Positions 17,078 through 26,803 are shown, counted from the first letter of the stretch. The stretch is DNA of 64,000 nt from CAYVBJ01 sp964449075 (GCA_964449075.1 CAYVBJ010000014.1:1-64000); one strand, 5' to 3'. Program-made: numbers and translations. The notes: generated from the letters alone by a model not told the origin.

Positions 17078-19258
17078 TCAAAAATGATAGCCGATCTGTA
17101 CTTCAAACCTGATGGAATGTTCATTACTTGCAGAAAGAATACCTTTTACAGGACCTGCAATTGTTAATAATCCTGCAGCCGCGCTAAAGCCATAATGGTT
17201 ATCCTGCGTAAGTTTCATATCCCATTTATCCGGCGTGCGGCCATAGTACAGATTGCCCTCCAAAAATTTATTTTTTAATGGTTCTAATTGTACTCCTGCT
17301 GTAATCATCTGAAGATTACGGGAAGTGAGCTCATATCTTTCAAAACCGCCAAATCGGAGATATCCCAATTTTGGGTCATAACGGTTAAGACCGAACCAGT
17401 AATTCCATGGCAATTCACTGCCTGTAGTTCGTCCGGCATAGAAACTGCTTCTGAGAGAAAGAGTTGGCGATACCGGTAAATATCCTTCCCAGAACAGGCG
17501 TATTACACCAAAGTCAACCGGACTAAAAATTACATCATTGCTAAAAACTCCTTCCAACAGAATATTTTGTCCGCGACGGGTAAATGCTTTTCGGTCGAAT
17601 GTATTAAGCCAGAACCGGCCGGTCAAAGCATGATTACTTTGATTGGAAAAAGGGATAAGCACCCGGTTCACTTCATTTGAAAAATAGACAAAATCATTTC
17701 TGATTCCTGCTTCAAGCAAAAAGGTGTTGTTGAAATAATTGCCAATTGAAAACTCCGTTCGGATAATATTATTGGTAAAATTTGCCTGCTGACTAAAATT
17801 TTCAAAATACCGGATATCTTCTGAAAAGAAACCGGCCCTGAACCGTGCTCCAATTCTTGAAACTTGTCCGCCGAAGGTTAAAAAATCAACTATGGTATTC
17901 AATTCGCTCCCCAGGCGGACATTCAGATACAGTACAGAATTTTCATATAAAAGATTTCTGAAGGTTGATTCGAGATTGACAGATGCGGTGGTTTCCGTTT
18001 CAATTCTTGCACCGATGCGAAAAATATCTTCTTCATTTTCATCAACATTGATCTGTAAATTGTAAAAATAAGATGTATCAGGAAGTATCCGATAAGTAAC
18101 AAGATCAAATAATTGTGTGCTGTAGAGCCGGTTAATCTGTTCTTCTATAATGGCAGGAGTAACAAACGTGCCAGCTTCTATATCAATTTCACTCAGAATA
18201 AATTCGGTACTTAACGACTTGTTTCCAACGACCTCTATACTGTTGAGCGGCAAAGCGGCCTCACCTGAGAAGGATTGCCTTACGTATTCACCCGACTGCT
18301 TTTCCGCGATCTTTTTGAAGAGTTCCATATGTTTTCTCGCCTCTTCTTCACCAATTGGGATAAACTGATCTGCTACATCAAAGTCGGCCATTGAATAGTT
18401 CATGATTTTATCGGGAAAGATCAATACATCCGCAAGTTTGCTTTGATTGTCCATCTCTTCATTAATACGAAAACTAATTGTTTGCGTAAAGATATCGGTC
18501 AATGTATTCAAACTGTCGATCGGTTGAAGAGGAGCTGCAACATTTACCGCAATTACATAGTCGGCTCCCATATCTATGGCCTCCTGAACCGGCAGATTTT
18601 GAGACAATCCCCCGTCTATCAGGTGTTTACCATCCACAGTATGGGGTGTCATTATAGAAGGGATAGAAATACTGGCTCTCATAGCATCCGGAAGATATCC
18701 CGATCGCATTACTACAGGCTCCCCGGTTTCCAGATTTGTCGCAACAGCAGCGAAAGGGATGGGAAAGGAATCAAATGAATTTGTACCGTGAGCGGGCCAC
18801 GTCAGATTTGAAAAAAGCATATACAAATTCTGCCCCTCGATAATACCTGCCGGCAAGTCAATACCTTTCTGCTTAATCGGAAATGAGATAATTGACTGGT
18901 TGCTAAACTCCTTCTGGTAAACGGACGAAAACCGGAAGCTTGGTTTTTCTGTAAAAAGAGCAAGAAAATCATTTGAGTTTACAAGCTCCGTAAGCTGATC
19001 TGTTGAGTAGCCGATAGAGTATAGCCCGCCAACAACGCTGCCCATGCTTGTGCCCGTTATATAATCAATTCGCACTCCGGCTTCTTCCAAAATTTTAAGG
19101 ACCCCAATGTGAGCAATTCCTTTTGCACCGCCACCGCTTAACACAAGCCCTACCCTTGGGTTGTCAGGTATATCTGAATTGGGCTCAGAGACAATTTGTC
19201 CATTCAGAATATCTGGAATCAGAAAAATCACAAAAAGTGAAAACAGGATTGAGCGCAT
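17078..19258 (-). CDS. Patatin-like phospholipase with outer-membrane barrel (PlpD-like)
   Basis: A 726-residue exported protein with a signal peptide (1-20). A patatin domain (about 34-240) has the oxyanion motif SGGGAKGIAHIG, the nucleophile S71 in GTSMG and D215 in DGG. A POTRA-like segment follows (about 340-410, IEVVGNKSLSTEFILSEI), then a beta-barrel of the BamA/surface-antigen type ending in aromatic YHF. This order matches PlpD-type (type Vd) proteins, which either secrete or anchor the lipase. In FCB genomes most remain at the outer membrane. It is the first gene of a two-gene unit with the TPR protein. Confidence 0.88.
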   Translation of the reverse strand: MRSILFSLFVIFLIPDILNGQIVSEPNSDIPDNPRVGLVLSGGGAKGIAHIGVLKILEEAGVRIDYITGTSMGSVVGGLYSIGYSTDQLTELVNSNDFLALFTEKPSFRFSSVYQKEFSNQSIISFPIKQKGIDLPAGIIEGQNLYMLFSNLTWPAHGTNSFDSFPIPFAAVATNLETGEPVVMRSGYLPDAMRASISIPSIMTPHTVDGKHLIDGGLSQNLPVQEAIDMGADYVIAVNVAAPLQPIDSLNTLTDIFTQTISFRINEEMDNQSKLADVLIFPDKIMNYSMADFDVADQFIPIGEEEARKHMELFKKIAEKQSGEYVRQSFSGEAALPLNSIEVVGNKSLSTEFILSEIDIEAGTFVTPAIIEEQINRLYSTQLFDLVTYRILPDTSYFYNLQINVDENEEDIFRIGARIETETTASVNLESTFRNLLYENSVLYLNVRLGSELNTIVDFLTFGGQVSRIGARFRAGFFSEDIRYFENFSQQANFTNNIIRTEFSIGNYFNNTFLLEAGIRNDFVYFSNEVNRVLIPFSNQSNHALTGRFWLNTFDRKAFTRRGQNILLEGVFSNDVIFSPVDFGVIRLFWEGYLPVSPTLSLRSSFYAGRTTGSELPWNYWFGLNRYDPKLGYLRFGGFERYELTSRNLQMITAGVQLEPLKNKFLEGNLYYGRTPDKWDMKLTQDNHYGFSAAAGLLTIAGPVKGILSASNEHSIRFEVQIGYHF

Positions 19259-19343
19259 CAGCAGAATAAAATTATAAGCAAATCTGTTTAACGACAGACC
19301 AAAAATTTAATCAACTGATAAGATAAGAAAAAAGGATGGATAG

Positions 19344-19721
19344 TTATGCCGGAAAAGCGTCTTTTAAAGCACTTTCAAGTTTATCTTTTGTCATCGGTTT
19401 TTCGATGAAAGCCTCATACTTTGTGGCTTTGGCCCTCTCTTTTGTAAAGCTTTCTGAATTCCCGGTCACATAAATCACCTTCACCTTCGATTTTTTTCGG
19501 ATCTGCTGCATGGCCTCGATTCCGTCGATATTATTGCCAAGACGTATATCCATGATAATAAGATCAACTCCTTTGAGCTTAAGCGCTGAATTTACAGCTG
19601 ATTCCCCGTCCGAAGCTGTAGCAAGAACTGTATGGCCAAGATTATTTATCAGCCTCTCCATAATGATTTGCTGAATGCCATCATCTTCTACAAGTAATAT
19701 TTTTTTGGGTGTAATAGCCAC
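19344..19721 (-). CDS. Single-domain response regulator (CheY-like)
   Basis: A stand-alone receiver domain of 125 residues. Acidic pocket D13/D14 (VEDD), phospho-acceptor D58 (IIMDIRLG), switch T86 (VTGN) and K108 (EKP) are all in place. There is no output domain, so it should act by protein contact or as a phosphate sink. No histidine kinase is adjacent, so the partner is unknown. Confidence 0.9.
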   Translation of the reverse strand: MAITPKKILLVEDDGIQQIIMERLINNLGHTVLATASDGESAVNSALKLKGVDLIIMDIRLGNNIDGIEAMQQIRKKSKVKVIYVTGNSESFTKERAKATKYEAFIEKPMTKDKLESALKDAFPA

Positions 19722-19833
19722 TCTACCGTTGTCCCGTTTTTAAAGTTACCGACAAAGAATTTGTTCTGATTGTTTCTATAAAGGAGAATTTTGGAGTAAA
19801 AATGTTACAAAATATTTTCATCTGTTAAACATT

Positions 19834-20064
19834 TTACGAACGAAATGTGTAATCTTTTTTCGCAAGAATTTTTTTCACTTTATTTGTGTGAGAACCTTGT
19901 AAAATTATTGATTTCCCTTCAACATGCCCGCCGGCACCGCAAGAAGATTTAAGTTCTTTTGCCAGATCTTCAATAACCTGTGGATTATGCCCGATGCCTG
20001 AGATAATTGTTAAAGGGTTTCCGGTTCCCGGATTTCGTTTTTCTTCTATCTTAATATTCATCAT
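19834..20064 (-). CDS. SUI1/eIF1-family translation factor (YciH-like)
   Basis: A 76-residue protein with the SUI1 fold: a short N-terminal strand region IKIEEKR, then LTIISGIG, the family signature SSCGAGGHVEG and the closing IILQGSH. YciH-like proteins resemble eIF1 and can influence start-codon selection. I take one of the paired ATGs at 20064/20061 as the start, since the longer frame begins at a TTG (20088) and adds eight unconserved residues. Small size is normal for the family. Confidence 0.85.
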   Translation of the reverse strand: MMNIKIEEKRNPGTGNPLTIISGIGHNPQVIEDLAKELKSSCGAGGHVEGKSIILQGSHTNKVKKILAKKDYTFRS

Positions 20065-20227
20065 CTTAAAAGTAAGAGAACTGTGCAATAATACAAATCA
20101 AAATATTAAGCAGTTGAAATCTGAATAAATAATAGAAATTGGTGAAAAGTTTACCATCAGTAATAATCAATTTAACTTATGTCCTTTTAATAATATTGTT
20201 TATGTGAAGTCTAAAAATGGTTACATT

Positions 20228-20235
20228 TACATTTG
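20228..20235 (+). promoter_or_regulatory. Putative -7 box TACATTTG for the DUF151 operon
   Basis: Exact TAnnTTTG match ending 34 bases before the GTG at 20270. It lies within a 14-base stretch (20220-20233) that recurs exactly before gnd (13543-13556). Confidence 0.5.
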
Positions 20236-20269
20236 CTGAAAAAAATAGAAATTCAAACCGGAGAAATTG

Positions 20270-20848
20270 GTGCAGAAAATTGAGATGGAAATACTCGGGC
20301 TCTCAACCAGTCCGAGCAGCGGCGGGGCTTATGCTCTGATATTAAATGAAAAAAAAGGAAACAGACGCCTTCCGATCATTATTGGTACTTTTGAAGCCCA
20401 GGCAATTGCTCTTGAGCTGGAAAGCATAAAACCCCCGAGGCCGATGACTCACGATTTATTGAAAAACATTGTATTGAGTTTTAACTCATCGGTACAGCAA
20501 ATATTTATTAATGAACTCAGTGAAGGCACTTTTTTTGCTCAAATTCTCTACGAACGTGACGATGAAAGGGTAGAGCTGGATGCCCGCCCAAGTGATGCAA
20601 TTGCAGTGGCGATTCGGTTTGGCGCTCCCATTTATGTGCATCCCGATGTGCTTGATGAAGCAGGCATTGTTTCCGAAGAGGCTGCCGCTGAGAATATCGA
20701 CCAACCTGTATCCGGCAAAACTACTCAGAAAAAGACAGAAATGAGTAAACTCGAACAGCTTGAGCAAGAGCTGCAACTCGCCATAAAAACCGAAAACTAT
20801 GAGAAAGCGGCCAAAATCCGTGATCAGATACAAAAATTGAAAGGATAA
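20270..20848 (+). CDS. DUF151 (bifunctional nuclease) protein with UVR motif
   Basis: A 192-residue protein. Residues 1-130 form the DUF151/BFN domain (EILGLSTSPSSGGAYALIL, then LPIIIGTFEAQAIALELE, then LDARPSDAIAVAIR). A charged linker leads to a UvrB/UvrC (UVR) helical hairpin at about 155-192 (LEQELQLAIKTENYEKAAKIRDQI). Plant members were reported to have nuclease activity; the bacterial role is unclear. Start: GTG at 20270 is preferred over TTG at 20267 because GGAG at 20260-20263 sits 6 bases before it. First gene of a bshC-containing operon. Confidence 0.9.
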   Translation: MQKIEMEILGLSTSPSSGGAYALILNEKKGNRRLPIIIGTFEAQAIALELESIKPPRPMTHDLLKNIVLSFNSSVQQIFINELSEGTFFAQILYERDDERVELDARPSDAIAVAIRFGAPIYVHPDVLDEAGIVSEEAAAENIDQPVSGKTTQKKTEMSKLEQLEQELQLAIKTENYEKAAKIRDQIQKLKG

Positions 20849-20849
20849 C

Positions 20850-22472
20850 GTGGACTGTTGCAGTACGATCCCTTTTGAACAGCTTCCATTCAGTAAACTG
20901 TTCAGCGACTACACAAAGAAAAGTGACTCAATAAACCAGTTTTTTGAAACTCATCCCTTTTCTAAAAAAGAGAGAGATTCTTACCTGGAATCATATAGGT
21001 TTAAAGGTAACAGGGAAGATTCAGTTGAGCTTCTGAAAAATTTTAATAAGCAGTTTGATGCAACTGATCAGACCCTGCAGCAAATTGAAAAACTCAGGGA
21101 TGAAAATAGCATAGCTGTTGTAACCGGCCAGCAACTTACCCTGTATGGTGGCCCTCTTTTTACAGTATATAAAATTGCGTCGGCCATTATCCAGGCCCGG
21201 AATTTGCAAAATGAATATGGCAGAAGTGTAATTCCTGTGTTCTGGCTTGCAGATGAAGATCACGATTACGAGGAAGCAGCTACTGTCGGAATCCTGGACA
21301 GGGATCACTGGCACTCGCTCTCTTTTAATTTAAATGGAAAAAGCAAGTCTCCTGTAGGACGCCTGGAACTGGATGATTCGTTTAAAAAATTCCGTGAAAA
21401 TATTAAGGAGTTCCTGTTTGATACCGATTTTACACAGGAACTGACCAACCTGCTGGATACCTGCTACAGGCCGGGATCTACATTCAGGGAATCTTTCGGG
21501 AATTTGATATTGAAACTGTTTGGGAAACACGGACTGATTCTTGCCGGAAGTGATGATCCGGATATCAAAAAGCTGGGTAGTGAGATTTTGACAAAATCTG
21601 TATCTCATAAAGATGACGCCTACAAGTCGGTGATGGCTGCAACTGATAACCTGGAAAATATGGGGTATCACCGTCAGGTGGAACCCGGAAAATCAAATTT
21701 ATTCTGGATTGATGATTCCGGAAACAGGCGTAAATTGAAGACCGGGGTAAATGGATCATGGAATGCAGGCGAAAAAACTTCCTGGACCGAACAGGAGCTT
21801 ATCCGCGAGATAGAGAAGTCGCCCGGCAGATTTTCACCAAACGTTTTTACCAGACCGCTGCTCCAGGACACTCTTCTGCCGGCAGTCTGTTATGTGGCCG
21901 GTCCCGGTGAACTCGCCTACTATTCACAAATGAAAGATTTTTATACGGTATTTGGCATGAAAATGCCCATGATTCTTCCAAGATTCAGTGCTACACTCCT
22001 GGAATCGAATATCGACAGAATTATGGAGAAGCTGCCTTTTAACATCGGCGAATATGATCAGAGGATTGAAGACCTCGAGTCGCAGTATATGGAAAGCGCC
22101 GAGGAGGTTGATATTGAAAAAATATTCAATGACTGGAAGAAAAAAGTTGATAACATTACGCAAAAAAAGAAAACTGAAATAGACCGGGTTGATCCGACTT
22201 TAAAAGGAAGTGCCGGCAAAGTAACTGCGCTCTATTTTACCGAGCTAGATAAGCTGAAAGGAAAATTATACCGGTCACAGAAAGAACAGGAGCAAACCAA
22301 CCTGAACAGAATCCGAAAAATAAAAGCCAACCTCTTTCCGGGAGGCGGACTGCAGGAGCGAAATGTTGCTTTTATCTATTTTATGAATAAATATGGCCTT
22401 GATATCTGGGATAGAACGATAACCTTTTTTGCAGATGAGGAACCTGTGAATCACAAAGTAATACGGCTTTAA
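20850..22472 (+). CDS. bshC: Bacillithiol biosynthesis cysteine-adding enzyme BshC
   Basis: Adds L-cysteine to glucosaminyl-malate in the last step of bacillithiol synthesis. The 540-residue length and the signature AVVTGQQLTLYGGPLFTVYK with the later FWLADEDHDYEEA match BshC. A coiled-coil region at about 395-470 is also typical. GTG start, one base after the preceding stop, implies tight coupling. bshA and bshB are not in this window, so synthesis of the thiol depends on genes elsewhere. Confidence 0.93.
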   Translation: MDCCSTIPFEQLPFSKLFSDYTKKSDSINQFFETHPFSKKERDSYLESYRFKGNREDSVELLKNFNKQFDATDQTLQQIEKLRDENSIAVVTGQQLTLYGGPLFTVYKIASAIIQARNLQNEYGRSVIPVFWLADEDHDYEEAATVGILDRDHWHSLSFNLNGKSKSPVGRLELDDSFKKFRENIKEFLFDTDFTQELTNLLDTCYRPGSTFRESFGNLILKLFGKHGLILAGSDDPDIKKLGSEILTKSVSHKDDAYKSVMAATDNLENMGYHRQVEPGKSNLFWIDDSGNRRKLKTGVNGSWNAGEKTSWTEQELIREIEKSPGRFSPNVFTRPLLQDTLLPAVCYVAGPGELAYYSQMKDFYTVFGMKMPMILPRFSATLLESNIDRIMEKLPFNIGEYDQRIEDLESQYMESAEEVDIEKIFNDWKKKVDNITQKKKTEIDRVDPTLKGSAGKVTALYFTELDKLKGKLYRSQKEQEQTNLNRIRKIKANLFPGGGLQERNVAFIYFMNKYGLDIWDRTITFFADEEPVNHKVIRL

Positions 22473-23059
22473 TGGAAAAACCAATTTCAGAAAAAAAAGA
22501 GGAACTCAGAAGTAAATATCTGGAAAAAAGAGATAGTTTTTCTGAAAGCATATACTTGGAAAAGTGTAATCAAATTTATCAGAACACCCGGAAATGGGTC
22601 GATACACTTAATGTTAATCACATACACTGCTACCTCTCTATGGATCAGAGAAATGAAGTAAAAACAGATCCAATCATTCAGTGGCTTATTCAAAATCACT
22701 TTACTGTTTCGGTACCGGTGGTAAATTTTGAAAAAAATACTCTTGAACACTACCAGATTTCATCTTTTGGAAATTTTGAAACAAACAGGTGGGGAGTCAG
22801 GGAACCGGAACCAGGTTCACGTGTCAGGCGCACAGAACCGGCACTTTTTGATGTTGTGTTTGTCCCTGTGGTTGCGTCCGACCGAGAGAAAAATCGCCTG
22901 GGGTATGGTAAGGGTTTTTATGACCGTTTTCTTTCGGGAACGCCGGCACGTAAAGCGGGTTTGGTTTTTGATATATGCGTTGCAGATGAAAAACTTCCGT
23001 CCGAATCTTTTGATATAAAATTGGACCTGTTAATAACAGAACATGAGATTGCCATCTAA
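22472..23059 (+). CDS. 5-formyltetrahydrofolate cyclo-ligase
   Basis: Converts 5-formyl-THF to 5,10-methenyl-THF using ATP, returning folate to the one-carbon pool. The 195-residue protein has an N-terminal ELRSKYLEKRD-type basic helix and the C-terminal signature NRLGYGKGFYDRFL that binds nucleotide. The ATG overlaps the bshC stop by one base (TAATG). Annotated as ygfA/fau in other bacteria. Confidence 0.93.
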   Translation: MEKPISEKKEELRSKYLEKRDSFSESIYLEKCNQIYQNTRKWVDTLNVNHIHCYLSMDQRNEVKTDPIIQWLIQNHFTVSVPVVNFEKNTLEHYQISSFGNFETNRWGVREPEPGSRVRRTEPALFDVVFVPVVASDREKNRLGYGKGFYDRFLSGTPARKAGLVFDICVADEKLPSESFDIKLDLLITEHEIAI

Positions 23060-23120
23060 TTTTTTCCCGGATCTTCGTTATATTTCAATTGAAACTATTG
23101 TTTACATCTTCCGTAGCAAC

Positions 23121-23130
23121 AGAGAGGAGG
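23121..23130 (+). promoter_or_regulatory. Strong Shine-Dalgarno site before PspC gene
   Basis: AGAGAGGAGG ends seven bases before the ATG at 23138. It is the strongest ribosome-binding site I see in a window where most starts have weak or no such site, so efficient translation is expected. Confidence 0.75.
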
Positions 23131-23137
23131 AATTATT

Positions 23138-23866
23138 ATGACAGAAAAAACAAAACAGGAATTTACAAATACATTTGAAGTAGAGGATAGTGAACTTCAG
23201 GATACCCTCGAGGATTTTTACGAGGAAGAGAAAAAACAGGAAAAAAGCATCTGGAACATATCGACAATAACCGGCCTGGCTATGTTATTTATTGTTGTAG
23301 GTGTTTTAGGACAGTCAATTGCAGGCAGTTTATTTGGACTGGAACCCGCCTTTCAATTAACAGGTGTGATGAATGTAATGCCGGTGATCGGCGGTATCCT
23401 GGTTCTTGCCGCCGGATTTGGTTTTTTAACTGGCGACAGAAAAATGGAGAAGAAAAGTAAATTGAAATCCGGGTTCACTAACGACTTTACTTACTCATCC
23501 ATGTCAAAACCCAGATCTCCGTACTCCTCAAAAGATAAGCTGGATGATTTTCTAAATATTGACGAATCAGACAGAAAAACATCAAAAAAGAGAGATAAAT
23601 ACTCTTTCAAAGACCGTGAACTCGAAGCTTATGCATTATCTCAAAAAAAGAAACTTTTCAGATCCAGAACAGACAAGAAAATATTAGGCGTTTGCGGCGG
23701 TCTTGCTAAATACTTTGGTGTCAGTTCAACCATGGTCAGGATTATCTTCGGCCTTGCTTTTCTGCTTGGATACGGAAGCTTTTTGATTGTTTACATCGTG
23801 CTGGGTATTATCATGCCGAAAGAGCCTTATGATCTGGCCGACCGCTACAATTTTAAATCTGATTAA
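23138..23866 (+). CDS. PspC-domain membrane protein
   Basis: A 242-residue protein with an acidic N-terminus (1-38), two hydrophobic helices at about 46-64 and 76-97, a basic Ser/Lys-rich linker (about 98-175) and a C-terminal PspC domain (about 176-240: KKILGVCGGLAKYFGVSSTMVRI, then the membrane helix and IVLGIIMPKEP). PspC proteins sense membrane stress in the phage-shock response. No pspA or pspF is next to it. It has an unusually strong ribosome-binding site and is followed by tmk after five bases. Confidence 0.85.
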   Translation: MTEKTKQEFTNTFEVEDSELQDTLEDFYEEEKKQEKSIWNISTITGLAMLFIVVGVLGQSIAGSLFGLEPAFQLTGVMNVMPVIGGILVLAAGFGFLTGDRKMEKKSKLKSGFTNDFTYSSMSKPRSPYSSKDKLDDFLNIDESDRKTSKKRDKYSFKDRELEAYALSQKKKLFRSRTDKKILGVCGGLAKYFGVSSTMVRIIFGLAFLLGYGSFLIVYIVLGIIMPKEPYDLADRYNFKSD

Positions 23867-23871
23867 TTATT

Positions 23872-24495
23872 GTGCTGATAACATTTGAAGGAATAGATGG
23901 CTGCGGAAAATCAACACAAATTCAGCTTCTTCAGGATCTGCTGAAAAGAAATAATATTGATTGCGTTGTGTTCAGGGAACCCGGGGGTGTGCGTATCTCC
24001 GAGCGTATTCGTGAACTGCTTCTGGACACGGCTAATGAAATTGATCCTGTTACAGAAATGCTTCTTTTCTCTTCAGCAAGATCACAGCTTGTTGCAGAGA
24101 AGATTATACCGGCTCTGGAAGATGATGTAGTTGTAATACTGGATCGATTCTACGATTCAACAACTGCATACCAGGGTTTTGGCAGAGAATCGGTTGAAAT
24201 GGGAAAAATACGTCTTTTAAATGAGATAGCTTCTCATGGTATTACGCCTGATGTAACCTACTATTTGTCGCTGCCATACGACGAGGCAAGAAAACGGAGA
24301 AACGGAAGGGGCGAAGACCGCATGGAGCAATCCGGCGACAAATTTTTTGAGAAGGTAATTTCCGGATTTGAAAAAATGGCTGATCAGGAGCTCAGAATTA
24401 TAAGGATAAGCGCTCTTCAACAACCTTCGATGATTCATGCCGAACTGGTTGAAGATCTTGTTTCTCGTTTTTCCGAATTGTCAGTTTTGGGCTGA
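23872..24495 (+). CDS. tmk: Thymidylate kinase
   Basis: Phosphorylates dTMP to dTDP with ATP. The 207-residue protein has the P-loop FEGIDGCGKSTQ (4-15), the dTMP-contacting FREPGG, DRFYDSTTAYQG, and a lid region RKRRNGRGEDRME. GTG start. The last 98 bases run antisense to the 3' end of the RND exporter gene, an unusually long convergent overlap. thyA, which makes its substrate, lies about 29 kb away in this window. Confidence 0.95.
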   Translation: MLITFEGIDGCGKSTQIQLLQDLLKRNNIDCVVFREPGGVRISERIRELLLDTANEIDPVTEMLLFSSARSQLVAEKIIPALEDDVVVILDRFYDSTTAYQGFGRESVEMGKIRLLNEIASHGITPDVTYYLSLPYDEARKRRNGRGEDRMEQSGDKFFEKVISGFEKMADQELRIIRISALQQPSMIHAELVEDLVSRFSELSVLG

Positions 24496-26743
24496 TCCAG
24501 TAAAAGAGAGATGGCAGCAAAAGAAGATCGGCAATCAATGCTGCCCCGATCGTTATACATACCAAAAGTCCCATCATAGCAGTGGATGTAAACGTACTGC
24601 TGATCAGAGTACCAAAACCAGCAATCAATATCATACTGGTGATGATGATAGCTCTTCCCGTCTTTACAGTGGTTGCCGCAAGTGAAGGCCACATGGCTTT
24701 CCGTTCAAGATATTCAACCCTGAACCGAGCCAGGTAGTGGATCGAGTCGTCAATGGCAATGCCGAGGGAAATAGTAAATATCACAGCTGTGGAAGGTTTT
24801 ATGGCGATTCCCATATATCCCATTACACCTCCGATAATGATCAGCGGAAGCAGGTTGGGAACAAGTGAAATAACAACCAGCCTGAAATTTTTAAAAAGGA
24901 TTGCCATAATAATAGATATAGCAGCAATAGCAAGTAAAATACTCCAGGCAAGTGAATAAACAATTTTTTCAGTTAAGTCTGCGCTGAGTATTGTTGTCCC
25001 GGTTATTGTTATGTTTTGATCCGGAAATTTACCCTGCAGCCATCTGTCAACGTTATCGCGGATTGCATTGATCCTTTTGGATCCGGCATCTTCAACCAGT
25101 GCAGTAACACGAACAGTACTGTAATCAAAATTCACGAATCTGTACAATTCATCTCCGCCGTTTATGTCGAGCAAAAGAGAATACTGAGCTACTGCGTTGT
25201 CACTATCCGGGATGATATCATCCTGGGAGGGCTGCATGGTTTGGTGTACCCGGCTGATCAGTGTGTGAAATCCTGTCACTTTTTGAATCTCGGGGAATTG
25301 AAGAAGATAATTTTCAAATAGTTTCAAATCCTCAATCAGCTTCGATTTTAATACGCCATCCGGCTCTCCGCTGTTAAAAATAAACTCCATCGGAAACTGA
25401 GGTGTAAGGTTTTCGCTGAAAAACCGGCTGTCCCGCATAATCTCCGTGTCTTCATCAATATCATCAAATATTCGCCCGTTAACCTCAAGGTTGTACATTC
25501 CTGCACCTATAGCTGCAGTTAATGCAAGGCTCCCGATAACAATTCTCTTATAATAACGTCGATTCAGAATACTGACTTTCGTTAAGAACCACTTCAGATT
25601 GTCGTAGAGAGAACTTCCTTTTACACTGAAAACTTTGTCTTTTTTAGATTTTGAGAGAGCTGCAGGCAAAAAGAAAATTGTAATGAGGTAAGCAATAAGA
25701 ACCCCGGCTGCCGTGTAGAGCCCGAATCTTTTCATGGGAATAATATTGCTGCTGACCAGCGTAGCAAATCCGATTGCAGTGGTTAAACTTGTCAGAAAGG
25801 TGGCACTGCCAAGTATTTTAAGCATTTCCAGGATAGAGCGCCTTTTGGGCATGTTATGCTCCCTGCCGTCATCATACTTTGAAATCATATGAATTGCATC
25901 AGCTACCCCGACACAGAGCAATATCGGTGCTATTGTACTGCTCATAATTTCAAGGTAACCGCCTGTCAAATACATTGTTGCAATTGTCAGCAACAGGGTA
26001 ATCCAGACAATAATCATCGGAAATAAAACACCCCAAATGCTTCGATAAAGATACCAGAGCAGAGATATGATCAAGATTGAAGATATAGCAATGTAGACCA
26101 CAATCTCCTCATTCAACATATTTACATATTGATTCCGGTAGTAGGGAATACCTGAGATATGGAATTCATAATCTGCACTGAACGGTTTCAGAATGTTATT
26201 TACAGCATCAATGATTTCATTTCTGTTTGAATAGGTATTTTCACTCTCCCGTATTTCAAGATAGATGGCAGTAGCATTCAGGTCTTCACTGATAAAAATG
26301 CCTTTTAAAAACGGATCTTCAGTCAGGCTGTTTCGAACCGACTCAAGTGAGTCGGGATTCATCCGGTTATCTTTCAGATAATCATCGAATGTCAAATTTC
26401 CGTTTCTGTTATTGATTTCCGTAGCATTCCAGAGGCTTCGCACCGATTCCAGGTAGGGAATAGTCTGAAGGGAGTCAGTGATTGCCTTCAGGTCTGTCAA
26501 AACCGGTTCACTTATAAGATTTGTATCCGAAAAACCAATAAGTATGGTATTATCGTCCCTGCCAAACTCATTCTCGAGAATCTCATAGTTATGAATAACC
26601 GGGTCTTCCTTTGGATAAAATCCCTCAAGGTTGAAATCAGTGCGAATCTGAGAGGCCGGGTAGACAGCCACAAGGGCCAGCATTACTACCATCAGGATGA
26701 CTGTAGTAGGCCTTGATAATATGTATAAACCGAATTTTTTCAA
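24398..26743 (-). CDS. RND/MMPL-type exporter (HAE3-like)
   Basis: A 781-residue inner-membrane transporter with two repeats, each an N-terminal helix, a large periplasmic loop and a five-helix bundle (first block about 220-370, second about 620-755). Conserved turns are CVGVADAIHMISKYDD and SLGIAIDDSIHYLARF, each followed by a helix with LTTAIGF or SMILIAGFG. Related proteins export lipids or hydrophobic compounds. Here an outer-membrane barrel protein and a lipoprotein lie upstream on the same strand. It has no membrane-fusion partner. The C-terminus overlaps tmk by 98 bases. Confidence 0.88.
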   Translation of the reverse strand: MKKFGLYILSRPTTVILMVVMLALVAVYPASQIRTDFNLEGFYPKEDPVIHNYEILENEFGRDDNTILIGFSDTNLISEPVLTDLKAITDSLQTIPYLESVRSLWNATEINNRNGNLTFDDYLKDNRMNPDSLESVRNSLTEDPFLKGIFISEDLNATAIYLEIRESENTYSNRNEIIDAVNNILKPFSADYEFHISGIPYYRNQYVNMLNEEIVVYIAISSILIISLLWYLYRSIWGVLFPMIIVWITLLLTIATMYLTGGYLEIMSSTIAPILLCVGVADAIHMISKYDDGREHNMPKRRSILEMLKILGSATFLTSLTTAIGFATLVSSNIIPMKRFGLYTAAGVLIAYLITIFFLPAALSKSKKDKVFSVKGSSLYDNLKWFLTKVSILNRRYYKRIVIGSLALTAAIGAGMYNLEVNGRIFDDIDEDTEIMRDSRFFSENLTPQFPMEFIFNSGEPDGVLKSKLIEDLKLFENYLLQFPEIQKVTGFHTLISRVHQTMQPSQDDIIPDSDNAVAQYSLLLDINGGDELYRFVNFDYSTVRVTALVEDAGSKRINAIRDNVDRWLQGKFPDQNITITGTTILSADLTEKIVYSLAWSILLAIAAISIIMAILFKNFRLVVISLVPNLLPLIIIGGVMGYMGIAIKPSTAVIFTISLGIAIDDSIHYLARFRVEYLERKAMWPSLAATTVKTGRAIIITSMILIAGFGTLISSTFTSTAMMGLLVCITIGAALIADLLLLPSLFYWISPKLTIRKNEKQDLQPVRHESSKVVEERLSL

Positions 26744-26803
26744 TGTTTCTTTATCTATTCAGGTTGATGAAACCTGATTTCTCAGAGAAACATTCATTTA
26801 TTG

